Shown one piece after another: positions 8,735-16,474 of a DNA stretch of 34,158 nucleotides (positions are counted from its first letter, which is position 1; each line of letters begins with the position of its first letter). Location: assembly GCA_002359055.1 (NCBI GenBank), contig DEQC01000005.1, positions 1-34,158 on the forward strand, given 5' to 3'. Made by a program: the position numbers and the translations under genes. The notes under the pieces are model-generated. The model was not told the DNA's origin. It made no database searches and worked only from the letters and a program-made list of their open reading frames with translations. The stretch comes from Flavobacteriales bacterium UBA3376 (GTDB lineage Bacteria > Bacteroidota > Bacteroidia > Flavobacteriales > Weeksellaceae).

Positions 8735-10027
8735 ATGAGAACACTATCTTTTTTTTTCATAATCATACTTTATAGTTTGTATTATCCATGTTTATCGCAA
8801 CTCACTTATCCTTATTTTCAAAATTTCAATGATAAAAGCTTTATCTCCAATCCAAATATAAATCTTGATGTAAATGGACCAAAACCTCTCCCAAGAGAAG
8901 AAGTAAACGAAACCTATAGTTATGGTTATTCATGGGAAGTTGTTCCTGCTCCGCAAAAACAACATTCAAAATCACTCAAGCTAACTGCACATGGAGATGA
9001 TCATAACAAAAGAGCATTTTTTCCTAGGTCTAGATCCCAAGCTACCTTCCTAATTGACAACAGAGAGCCTATCTATATTTCATATCAAATTTACATTCCT
9101 AACAATGAAGAGCTTGTAGAAAGTCATGAAATAGATGTATATCACATAATACAACAATTTCAGGTTTCAATGTGGAACCCAAATACAGAAACTCCATATA
9201 ACCTATATACATTTAATGAAAGAGGAGATAGTGTAAGAATCTACGATGCGCTAGGCATACTAACTCTTAATTATTCGAAAGATTCTACAAATTTTCGAGA
9301 TTTAGAATTTTGGTCAAATAGTATCGAGAATATTAAACAACATGTGTTTGGTGAAATAGACGAAACAGAGTTTATTAAAAGACGAAACAGAATGAAAATT
9401 AAGTCAGGGATTGAAAAGGGAAAATGGAATGAAATCATTATGAAAATTAACTTCTCAGAAAAATTCGAAGAAGGATACTATCAGTTTTGGATTAATAGAA
9501 ATCCTGTTGTCCTTGATTCATTAGGCAATCAATACTATAATGAACACAATACCTCACCACACCTCAACTCAGAAGAAGAACCTTTTAAGTTTCATACTGG
9601 TTTTATACTCTACACCACAGATAGAAGACCAAAAAGAGCTGCATCACTTTTGAAATTAGGACATTATAGGCAAAATATACATTATGAGCAAAGTTTATAT
9701 TATGATAATTTAAGATTATGGGGAAGATTTCCTGTCGATTTTTCAGAAATTGAAGGTCAATCTAAAATAATTGCCGAACAATGTAATCAAAGGGCAAATA
9801 AAAATGAATTAATCTTATATGCTTATGATGACATTTCTGCAGACCAATATACTTTCCGATTCACTAACATAAAAAATGGACGAGTTAAAACATTTGAATC
9901 AGATGGTCCTGCGATTGATTTAAGAAAAAAAAGATTGTTAAAAGGAAGAAGAATATATGAAGTAGATGTGAAAACAACGGGTGATTTTGGAGAAAAATGT
10001 GTTGTAAGATCTCTGAAATCAAATTAA
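8735..10027 (+). CDS. secreted polysaccharide-lyase-like protein (jelly-roll)
   Basis: The 430-residue protein starts with a clear signal peptide (MRTLSFFFIIILYSLYYPCLSQ). The mature region resembles heparin-lyase-I-like polysaccharide lyases: YSYGYSWEVVPAP then SKSLKLTAHGDDHNKRAFFPRSRSQATF early, YISYQIYIPNNEE, a GKWNEIIMKINFSEKFEEGYYQFWINRNPVVLD strand pair near residues 230-265, PFKFHTGFILY, and YYDNLRLWG near residue 328. About 95 extra residues follow, Ig-like in composition, with no T9SS sorting tail that I recognise. Such enzymes cleave uronic-acid polymers by beta-elimination in the periplasm or outside the cell. The co-located UDP-ManNAcA genes make the locus's own polymer a plausible substrate. 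The family assignment is by pattern only. A possible TTTG-N16-TATATTTT promoter ends at 8724. Confidence 0.5.
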   Translation: MRTLSFFFIIILYSLYYPCLSQLTYPYFQNFNDKSFISNPNINLDVNGPKPLPREEVNETYSYGYSWEVVPAPQKQHSKSLKLTAHGDDHNKRAFFPRSRSQATFLIDNREPIYISYQIYIPNNEELVESHEIDVYHIIQQFQVSMWNPNTETPYNLYTFNERGDSVRIYDALGILTLNYSKDSTNFRDLEFWSNSIENIKQHVFGEIDETEFIKRRNRMKIKSGIEKGKWNEIIMKINFSEKFEEGYYQFWINRNPVVLDSLGNQYYNEHNTSPHLNSEEEPFKFHTGFILYTTDRRPKRAASLLKLGHYRQNIHYEQSLYYDNLRLWGRFPVDFSEIEGQSKIIAEQCNQRANKNELILYAYDDISADQYTFRFTNIKNGRVKTFESDGPAIDLRKKRLLKGRRIYEVDVKTTGDFGEKCVVRSLKSN

Positions 10028-10072
10028 TTTGTAATATATTTAACGATTCATTAAGTTTTTCAAAAATAACTT

Positions 10073-10571
10073 ATGAAAAGTATATCCTCTTTCTTTTTAC
10101 CACGTTAGGTGTCAATACTTTTAGCCAAATGGGACAATACATCAAAACAAAAAATGTCCCATCAGAAATTGGTGTAGAAAATGCATATCTGTATTACAAT
10201 ACTCATAGTATGTTATATTTTGGTAACCCATCTAACAATTTTAAGTTTTTGTTGGGTTATATAAATGCAAATAATCTTACAAAAGATTACCTATTTGACT
10301 CTTTCATTTTTACGGAACATTTTTATAGTTATATTGGTAAAATTCCAGAAACACAAGAAATAGTAGGTTATGATGGTATTTACCGACAAGAAGACCTAGA
10401 TTTTTATCTTGATAAAATTTTCTGACCTGCATACACAACTATAGAAAGCAATAATTCTTATACCAAATTAGGGGGATTTCAATATTCAGGTGTTTGTCAA
10501 AGGTTTATACCCATCGAAAATAATGTAAACTATACATTATTTTAGTTATAAATCGAATGTTGTAGAATCAG
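10073..10571 (+). pseudogene. decayed secreted-protein gene, interrupted at its 3' end
   Basis: Starting at ATG 10073, adding one A to the AAAA run gives MKKYILFLFTTLGVNTFSQ, a textbook signal peptide; as written, the ATG frame hits a stop after 12 codons. The corrected frame reads on through YIKTKNVPSEIGVENAYLYY and FDSFIFTEHFYSYIGKIPE to a TGA at 10423-10425. It continues in the same frame as PAYTTIESNNSYTKLGGFQY to a TAG at 10543. One extra T in the TTTT run there restores FFSYKSNVVES. So there are two single-base deletions in homopolymers and one nonsense codon (TGG to TGA would explain it). The reading then breaks at about 10571, where IS-like sequence begins. Function unknown; the FDSFIFT segment faintly recalls DUF4855-type proteins. 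An apparent longer start at 9997 overlaps the lyase gene and is not credible. Confidence 0.68.
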
Positions 10572-10730
10572 TGTTTTACCCCCTAAAAAGTCGGACAGGA
10601 TTATAGTTAAATAAATATAATAATTTTGTCAGATATGAAACGAAGAAAATTCACAAACGAAGAAAAGGTTAAGATTTTAGAGGAAACCTCTATAAATCGG
10701 GAAATACCAAGTATCTGGAAACTTTTTTAG
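10572..10730 (+). mobile_element. remnant of an IS3-type insertion sequence (left end and orfA start)
   Basis: An ATG at 10635 opens MKRRKFTNEEKVKILEE, the standard beginning of IS3-family OrfA helix-turn-helix proteins; the frame then decays and stops at 10728-10730 after 31 codons. The 63 nt before it begin TGTTTTACCCCCTAAAAAGT and look like an IS3 left terminus (TG end), placing the insertion edge near 10572 inside the decayed gene. No matching inverted right end, no orfB and no DDE residues are visible before the GT4 gene, so this is a deleted fragment and cannot move. Confidence 0.62.
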
Positions 10731-10841
10731 CAAATCCACCAGACTCCGTAGCCTATTGACGTTTTGCTCTTTATGACAGAGAAGGCTTCAAGGGATTTAA
10801 AAGTTCTTTTGTTACCGTGAAAAATATCCGTCTGAAATGAC
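10731..10841. other. degenerate interval between the IS remnant and the GT4 gene
   Basis: About 110 nt with no intact reading frame. One plus-strand frame reads LYDREGFKGFKSSFVTVKN before a stop at about 10840, which could be the tail of a lost gene, but I cannot assign it. No terminator for the convergent GT4 gene is obvious here. Confidence 0.4.
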
Positions 10842-11972
10842 TTAGTTCTCAGAAACCAAAGATTTTAAAACCTCTAATTCCTTCTGACCTGTTTTTCTCC
10901 AATCTATTTCCATCATAGACTTTCTTCCATTATAGGTAATAGTGTTATATAAGCTTTCATTATCAACAAGCCTCTGTATTCTTTCTGCTACTTCTTCTAG
11001 ATCATTGCCTAAAACCCCGGTTTCCATATCTTTTACAAATTCCGGAAGTGCCGTGTTATCGTTGGTAATAGTAAGCAAGCCGCTTGCCATGGCTTCACAC
11101 ATAGATACTCCCTGCGAATCAAATTTTGAAAAGGCAAGGAAAACCCCATATTGGTGAAAAAGCTTATTCATCTCTTTCCTGTCAATAAACTTTTCGATGA
11201 TTTTTACTCTATGACCAAGATTGAACTTAGAAATCAATTCTTCATACAATCTTTTGTCTTTTCCTTTTCCGTAGATATCTAACGTAAATTCCTCTGGAAG
11301 ATAATTCATGATTTCAATCGCCTGATCTACTCCATACTTTTTCTCAAATGGCCTTATGGTCAGGGTTTTATGTCTGTTTTTATAGAGCTGTTCATAAGTA
11401 AATAAGTCTGTATCAATTCCGTTTGGTATAACTTTCGGGTTGTTGAGGTTTACCTGAAAATGTTTTTCCGTATAGTTTTTCATCCATTCGGATGGGAAAA
11501 TGACTGCTGAATTATCCCATTCATTGATTTCTCTCACAAATTTCTTTATGTGAGGATAATTCCAATAGTTTTTGTAAAAATATTTGGCAATGCCCTGTGG
11601 CGTTAAAGAAAAATCAAATAAATATTCGGGATATTTAAAAACATCTGCCCCGTGAATTCCTATAACTATAGGTTTGTTTTGTTTTAAAAAAAAATTGTAA
11701 AGAGAAAGTCCTCCAGATTTTACAAACGGAAAAAAGTTTAATAAATGTATGTTGAAAATATCGTAGCCTGAAATTACATTAATTATATTTTCAGGATTAT
11801 CTCTTACAACTTCTATACCTTGGTAATTGTATGTTTCTCTCGTGGCCGAAGGTACAAAAATGCCCACGTCAATACCTTGGCTAATAAAATACATTGCCCT
11901 CACATGAACAAACATATGATTATAGGGATTTTCCGAATTCGGATAACGAGAAGTAATTATAGCTAATTTCAT
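10842..11972 (-). CDS. GT4-family glycosyltransferase
   Basis: 376-residue GT-B glycosyltransferase of the RfaB/GT4 type. N-terminal acceptor domain: MKLAIITSRYPN, then HVRAMYFISQGIDVGIFVPS and IGIHGADVFKYPEY near 105-116. C-terminal nucleotide-sugar domain: IPNGIDTDLF at 182-191, LDIYGKGKDKRLYEEL, and FSKFDSQGVSMCEAMASG near 281-298. In the E-x7-E motif the first acid is Asp285 and the second Glu293, a mild variant. It should add one hexose-type sugar to the repeat unit on the cytoplasmic side; donor and linkage cannot be read. I choose the ATG at 11972 because an in-frame TTG at 11981 lies inside the promoter's -7 box and homologues begin at MKL. It faces away from the operon starting at 12056. 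Confidence 0.9.
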   Translation of the reverse strand: MKLAIITSRYPNSENPYNHMFVHVRAMYFISQGIDVGIFVPSATRETYNYQGIEVVRDNPENIINVISGYDIFNIHLLNFFPFVKSGGLSLYNFFLKQNKPIVIGIHGADVFKYPEYLFDFSLTPQGIAKYFYKNYWNYPHIKKFVREINEWDNSAVIFPSEWMKNYTEKHFQVNLNNPKVIPNGIDTDLFTYEQLYKNRHKTLTIRPFEKKYGVDQAIEIMNYLPEEFTLDIYGKGKDKRLYEELISKFNLGHRVKIIEKFIDRKEMNKLFHQYGVFLAFSKFDSQGVSMCEAMASGLLTITNDNTALPEFVKDMETGVLGNDLEEVAERIQRLVDNESLYNTITYNGRKSMMEIDWRKTGQKELEVLKSLVSEN

Positions 11973-11978
11973 GACGCC

Positions 11979-12010
11979 CAAAGTTACACTTTGATTTTAT
12001 TTAAGCCAAA
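11979..12010 (-). promoter_or_regulatory. consensus Bacteroidota promoter of the GT4 gene, near-leaderless
   Basis: Minus-strand TTTG (plus 12007-12010), a 20-nt spacer, and TAACTTTG (11979-11986) match the -33/-7 consensus TTTG-N19-21-TAnnTTTG without a mismatch. Only 6 nt separate the box from the ATG at 11972, so transcription should start at or within a few bases of the start codon. Confidence 0.75.
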
Positions 12011-12055
12011 GTATTTAATAGATTTACAGTAAAATACTATCTTCGCAAAGATATT

Positions 12056-13300
12056 ATGAATAATAAACTACGGTTACCATTAAATACAAGGGCAATTGAT
12101 AGCCTAATTGTTTTTCTTTTGTTTTTTAATCTGCCTGTTGATATGGTAAATGGTATTTTATTGAATAGCGGAATAAATTTACCTGTATCTGTAAGTCAGT
12201 TATTTAAATTGGTTATTTTGGTCGTTATTTTATTTCGGCTTTTGTTTTTTCCTGGTATTGCAATTTTTATTGTTTTTACTGTCTATTTGCTCTTTTTTGT
12301 TAGTTCAATTGTACAATCCTTTTATACGCAGTCCTTTGGTTTCTTAGTAGATGATTTCATTAAAATTTCGCGTTATCTGTCAATTCTTATTGGGTTCTTT
12401 TATTTTAGAGGATTATTTAAAAAGACACTGAACCAAAAGTTTGAAAAATACTTATTTAGATGGATTTATTTTTCGTATGTAGTGTTGGCTGTTAATTTAC
12501 TTGTTAAATTAGTGGGTTTTGGATACCCAATGTACAGTGCGGGGAATATAGGAACAAAGGGTTTTTTCTATGCTGGAAATGAAATTTCAGCTGTTTTGTT
12601 GATTTTGAGCGGAATAATCGCTTATCAATTCTGGTATATTAATAAAAATAAGGTATTATATATTGGATTTCTTTTGTTGAATATTTTCTTAGGAGTTTTA
12701 ATTTCCTCTAAAACAGCTGTGTTGGGAATTGTATTGGTTTTTTTAGTTATAGCTATTGACCCCAAAAAAATAAAATTAAAGATTAATACGGTTTTGACAG
12801 CTTTAGCATCTTTTTTTGTGTTAATTCCGATTGTCGTTTATTTCACTTATAAACTAGTTTTAAGTTCAGCAGTCATGATACGTTTGACTTATTTTTGGAA
12901 TAAATTGGATGTGATAACTTTTGTTTTTTCGAGCCGCAATATTTTTGTTGAAAAAATGTGGGAGCATTATAAAAATGATTATAATGTAGTTCAGAAAGTT
13001 ATAGGAGGTGGGCAGACTTTTTATGAGTCAAAAATAGGAACTATAGTTGAAATTGATTTGTTAGATATTTTTTTCGCTTACGGTGTAACAGGGGCATTGG
13101 TTTTTATATTATTACTTTTACTTTTACTTTGTAAAGCCTACACTCACAAGTCTAACCCAATTTATCCTTATGCGAGATTAAGTTATATAATGATAATAAT
13201 CCTTACTGTAATTTCATTATTTGCTGGACATATTTACAGTTCAGGAATTGGTGGCTTTTTTATAGGTTTTGTATTTTCGATGATGTACTATAAAAAATAA
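12056..13300 (+). CDS. Wzy/O-antigen-ligase-like polytopic membrane protein 1
   Basis: 414 residues with about 10-12 membrane helices (from SLIVFLLFFNLPVDMVNGIL to the last, GGFFIGFVFSMMYY). Mid-protein segments FFYAGNEISAVLLILSGIIA and SSKTAVLGIVLVFLV, and the late periplasmic loop GGGQTFYESKIGTIVEIDLLDIFFAYGVTGAL (Glu/Asp before a helix with YG-x-x-G), are the pattern of the O-antigen-ligase-like family PF13425. It is likely to be a repeat-unit polymerase or ligase acting at the periplasmic face. It opens the operon; a near-consensus -7 box (TATCTTCG, 12038-12045) sits 10 nt before the ATG, and the next gene starts 1 nt after its stop. Confidence 0.72.
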   Translation: MNNKLRLPLNTRAIDSLIVFLLFFNLPVDMVNGILLNSGINLPVSVSQLFKLVILVVILFRLLFFPGIAIFIVFTVYLLFFVSSIVQSFYTQSFGFLVDDFIKISRYLSILIGFFYFRGLFKKTLNQKFEKYLFRWIYFSYVVLAVNLLVKLVGFGYPMYSAGNIGTKGFFYAGNEISAVLLILSGIIAYQFWYINKNKVLYIGFLLLNIFLGVLISSKTAVLGIVLVFLVIAIDPKKIKLKINTVLTALASFFVLIPIVVYFTYKLVLSSAVMIRLTYFWNKLDVITFVFSSRNIFVEKMWEHYKNDYNVVQKVIGGGQTFYESKIGTIVEIDLLDIFFAYGVTGALVFILLLLLLLCKAYTHKSNPIYPYARLSYIMIIILTVISLFAGHIYSSGIGGFFIGFVFSMMYYKK

Positions 13301-13301
13301 A

Positions 13302-14555
13302 ATGCTTAAAAGGTTAATTTATATTTCATCCACTCTGGTAGGACTATGTATTCCTTTGAATACAAAAGCCGCTAATGTTAGCCTAATTGTTTTCTGTATT
13401 TTATCGTTTTTTTATTGTTACAAAAACTCTTTTATCAGAAAACCTCAATTGAAATTGTTTAAATTTTCTACGATTATTCTTTTTTTATTGGCTTTCATAG
13501 GTGTGTTTTTAGCTGCCGATATAAATACAGGTCTTACTCACATAGGTAGAAGACTGTTTTTTTTGATTTTACCTTTGGTTTTGTTTTTCTACGATAAAAA
13601 TCATTTACGAAGTATATTAAGGTTTTCATTAATCGGTTTGGTAGGAGGTTGTGTGCTCAGTGGGATGTTTCTTATGTTTCATACATTTCAAAACTATTTT
13701 TCTAATCGAATGTTAAGTCAAATAGGTTTTGATTTGTTTAATTATTATCATACTTATCATAATTTCACAGAACCTTTGAAGTTTCACCCTACTTACTTGG
13801 GTAGTTATTTCTATTTGGCAATTGTCTCAATTATTTGTTTTTTGACGAAAAAATCAAGTAAATTATTTCGAATTGGTGTTGTTTCTATAATGTTTTTTTT
13901 AATTTTAATTGAATTTTTTATTAACTCAAGAATTATTTTGTTCTTGTTAATTCTTTCACTAGGACTGTCTTATGCGTGGTTTTTAAAAGTTCAATTTCAG
14001 AAAAGTAAATATTATTTTTCAGCTTATGTAATTGTTTTTCTTTTGGTAACCATTACGGCATTTAGTTTTGTGAAAAACACATATATTTATTATCGTTTTA
14101 CAAATGAATTAAGTTGGGAAGCATCAAAAAATGTTGATTCGAAAATAAATAAAGATAATGGAGGAGATTCACGCTTAGCAAGATGGGGCTCAATTGTAAA
14201 AATAATTAAAGAAAAACCATTATTAGGATATGGTACTGGAAATGAAAAAGAGGTATTAAATGTCCAGTTTCAGAAAGATAATTTAAAGTTTTCTTCAGAT
14301 AATAACTACGACTCTCATAATCTGTATCTTTCTTATTCAGTTCAATTTGGATTACTAGGGTTTTTAGTGCTTTGTTTTTACGTTATTAGCAATGTGATTA
14401 TTTCTTTTCAGAAAAAGAATATTTTGCTTTTCTCGCTTGTCTTTGGATTAATGTTTATTTTATTTTTTGAGAATTATTTGAACAACAATGCAGGTATAGT
14501 TTTTATTGCATTTTTTCAAAACTTATTAATGTTTTATAGTTTAAAAAAGACATGA
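13302..14555 (+). CDS. WaaL/Wzy_C-type O-antigen ligase-like membrane protein 2
   Basis: 417 residues, polytopic, opening with a Lys-Arg flank and a helix ending IPLNTKAANVSLIVF. The large late loop carries RLARWGSIVKIIKEKPLLGYGTGNEKE and then DSHNLYLSYSVQFGLLGFLVLCFYVI. A conserved Arg followed by G-x-G and an H-N-x-Y-L motif before a helix is the hallmark of the Wzy_C/WaaL ligase family, closer to a true ligase than the flanking genes. The expected job is transfer of finished polymer from undecaprenyl diphosphate to lipid A-core or a protein, or polymerisation. It follows gene 1 by 1 nt and overlaps gene 3 as ATGA (14552-14555). Confidence 0.75.
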   Translation: MLKRLIYISSTLVGLCIPLNTKAANVSLIVFCILSFFYCYKNSFIRKPQLKLFKFSTIILFLLAFIGVFLAADINTGLTHIGRRLFFLILPLVLFFYDKNHLRSILRFSLIGLVGGCVLSGMFLMFHTFQNYFSNRMLSQIGFDLFNYYHTYHNFTEPLKFHPTYLGSYFYLAIVSIICFLTKKSSKLFRIGVVSIMFFLILIEFFINSRIILFLLILSLGLSYAWFLKVQFQKSKYYFSAYVIVFLLVTITAFSFVKNTYIYYRFTNELSWEASKNVDSKINKDNGGDSRLARWGSIVKIIKEKPLLGYGTGNEKEVLNVQFQKDNLKFSSDNNYDSHNLYLSYSVQFGLLGFLVLCFYVISNVIISFQKKNILLFSLVFGLMFILFFENYLNNNAGIVFIAFFQNLLMFYSLKKT

Positions 14556-15739
14556 ATTTAGAAAGAAAGCAAAATATCAATCATCAACTTATTTTAACCC
14601 TATTTTTAGGAATAGTGTTTATCTTAGATATTTTAAATAAGTTTGATTTTGCAGAAGAAACTCCATGGGTTTATCTAATTAAGTTCATAAAGTCAGTGTT
14701 TTATATTTTCTTTTTAGGGATTGTTTTAAAACAGTTTCAAGAAAATTATTTAAAGATAGGTTTATCAATATTATTGTTGTTTTTTATTTCAAGTCAATTT
14801 TCTTTATTTATTAGAGGTGTTAGTTTAGAAAAAGATTGGATTCTTAATTTCCGATTTCTAATATTATTGTTCTTTCCTTTACTTTTTAGTAGTTATGTTT
14901 TTTTAATTCCTCCTATTCAGTCTAATAGTTTGTTGAAAAAGGTATTTTTTGGAATTATTTTTCTAATAGTTATCTCAATTATTATAGGTTTTTTATTGGA
15001 AATAAAAGTTTTCAAAACTTATGTAAATCGTTTTGGCTATTTAGGATTGATGTCTAAATCTATAACAGCTACCTATTTTTATATATCAGCTTTATCATTT
15101 CTTTATCATTCGTACATAATAGATAAAGTTACTAAACTTAAGTGGTTGTTTTTTGGGGTTCTGTTTAGTTCCTTATTGGTTGGGACTAAGGCTATTTATC
15201 TTTTTTTGTTATTGCTTTTCGGGTATCATTTTTTTAGATTCAAATGGTACAGAAAAAGTTTTTTATACCTGCCAGTAATTTTGATTTCTATAGGATTGTA
15301 TTTTTTCAAAGATGTCTTATATATTCAGGGTAAACTTTACTTCAAAGATATATTCTTACTATATGAATCGAAAGGTTTATTAGCCTCTTTAACTTCTTTA
15401 CGGGATGAAATTTTAATAACAAATTTCAATAAATATAATGAGGTTTGGGAGTGGTTTAACTATCTTATTGGCGGTAAGGTTTATTCATTTATGCTTTATG
15501 AAAATTCTGTATTGGATTTATATTCGTTTTTCGGAATCTTAGGACTAATACTTTATTTGTGGCTTTTATACAAAAATTTAAAAAAGATGATAAGCACGAG
15601 AAATTCATTTGCTTGTTTTTTTTTAGTTTCAGTATTTATTATTTCAATTTTAGCAGGTCAGTTTTTTTTTAATACATCTGCGGTATTATATTTTATTTTG
15701 TCATTTTATCTAATAAATTCGTATGGTGAAAAGAAGTGA
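14552..15739 (+). CDS. O-antigen polymerase/ligase-like membrane protein 3
   Basis: 395 residues with about 10-11 membrane helices. Its late loop LIGGKVYSFMLYENSVLDLYSFFGILGLILYLW parallels the loop of the first protein in this operon (Gly-rich entry, Glu, Asp, then an aromatic-Gly turn into a helix), and VGTKAIYLFLLLLFG parallels SSKTAVLGIVLVF of the first, so the two look like distant paralogues of the PF13425 type. I infer a polymerase role for one of them. The start overlaps the previous stop by 4 nt, and the end overlaps the next gene by 17 nt. Very AT-rich codon use. Confidence 0.68.
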   Translation: MNLERKQNINHQLILTLFLGIVFILDILNKFDFAEETPWVYLIKFIKSVFYIFFLGIVLKQFQENYLKIGLSILLLFFISSQFSLFIRGVSLEKDWILNFRFLILLFFPLLFSSYVFLIPPIQSNSLLKKVFFGIIFLIVISIIIGFLLEIKVFKTYVNRFGYLGLMSKSITATYFYISALSFLYHSYIIDKVTKLKWLFFGVLFSSLLVGTKAIYLFLLLLFGYHFFRFKWYRKSFLYLPVILISIGLYFFKDVLYIQGKLYFKDIFLLYESKGLLASLTSLRDEILITNFNKYNEVWEWFNYLIGGKVYSFMLYENSVLDLYSFFGILGLILYLWLLYKNLKKMISTRNSFACFFLVSVFIISILAGQFFFNTSAVLYFILSFYLINSYGEKK

Positions 15740-16472
15740 AAGAGAAAGCTTTTTATGGACTTTTTATGATAATCTTTCTATGAAAGAGACTATTCAAGAA
15801 GTAGAAAAAGCAATAAAAAATAAGAGCCAAATCCATCACGTTGTTATCAATGCAGGAAAAATTGTCTCTATGTATAAGGATAAAGAACTGTGTCAAAGCG
15901 TTAATAATGCTGATATTATAAATGTTGATGGCCAAGCTGTAAAGTGGGCAGCTCAATTCTTAGACAAGCCAATAAAAGAAAGAGTTGCTGGCGTAGATCT
16001 ATTTGAAAAATTAATTGATTTTGCTTATCAAAATAATTATAAAATATTTCTTTTGGGCGCTAAAGAAGAAGTAGTAAAGAAAGTTGTTGAGAAAATTTCT
16101 CAGAATTATGCACCAAAAGTAATCGCAGGATATCGAAACGGTTATTTTAAGCCAGAAGATGAATCAGAAATCATACAAGATATCGCCAATTCAGGAGCAA
16201 ATATGTTATTCGTAGCTATTTCGTCACCTAAAAAGGAAAATTTACTTTATAAGTACCGTAATGAGTTAAAAGATGTGAATTTCATAATGGGCGTAGGAGG
16301 AAGTTTTGATGTAATTGCCGGTAAAGTGAAAAGAGCTCCCTTGTGGATGCAAAAAAATGGATTGGAATGGTTTTATCGTTTTTTGCAAGAACCTAAAAGA
16401 ATGTGGAAAAGATACTTGATAGGTAATACGAAATTTATATTTTTGGTGATGAAAGAAAAATTTAAAAAATAG
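15723..16472 (+). CDS. WecG/TagA/CpsF-family glycosyltransferase (GT26)
   Basis: 249-residue GT26 enzyme, a length normal for the family. Motifs: VINAGKIVSMYKDKEL near 41-56, INVDGQAVKWAAQFL at 66-80, RVAGVDLFEKLID near 87, IFLLGAKEEVV near 108, VAISSPKKENLLYK near 164-177, GVGGSFDVIAGKVKRAPLWM at 190-209 and FYRFLQEPKRMWKRYL. GT26 enzymes transfer ManNAcA (WecG) or ManNAc (TagA) to an undecaprenyl-linked sugar. With wecB and wecC in the same locus, UDP-ManNAcA is the best donor guess. It lies between the polymerase-like genes and the initiating transferase and overlaps the upstream gene by 17 nt, so it is translationally coupled. Confidence 0.9.
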   Translation: MVKRSERESFLWTFYDNLSMKETIQEVEKAIKNKSQIHHVVINAGKIVSMYKDKELCQSVNNADIINVDGQAVKWAAQFLDKPIKERVAGVDLFEKLIDFAYQNNYKIFLLGAKEEVVKKVVEKISQNYAPKVIAGYRNGYFKPEDESEIIQDIANSGANMLFVAISSPKKENLLYKYRNELKDVNFIMGVGGSFDVIAGKVKRAPLWMQKNGLEWFYRFLQEPKRMWKRYLIGNTKFIFLVMKEKFKK

Positions 16473-16474
16473 CA

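Noticed and set aside
8551..8766. Minus-strand frame of 71 codons before the lyase gene
   Set aside because: It covers the lyase start and promoter region, and is low-complexity Phe/Leu/Lys sequence expected by chance in AT-rich DNA.
10423..10425. TGA read as Trp (recoding) in the broken gene and possibly in 8429-8668
   Set aside because: All intact genes in the window use TGG for Trp and end at TGA or TAA as normal, and the same broken gene also has two frameshifts; simple decay explains it.
9997..10425. A 142-residue protein starting inside the end of the lyase gene
   Set aside because: Its first 30 residues overlap the lyase gene and intergenic DNA and do not look like a protein start; a one-base correction at 10073 gives a clear signal peptide instead.
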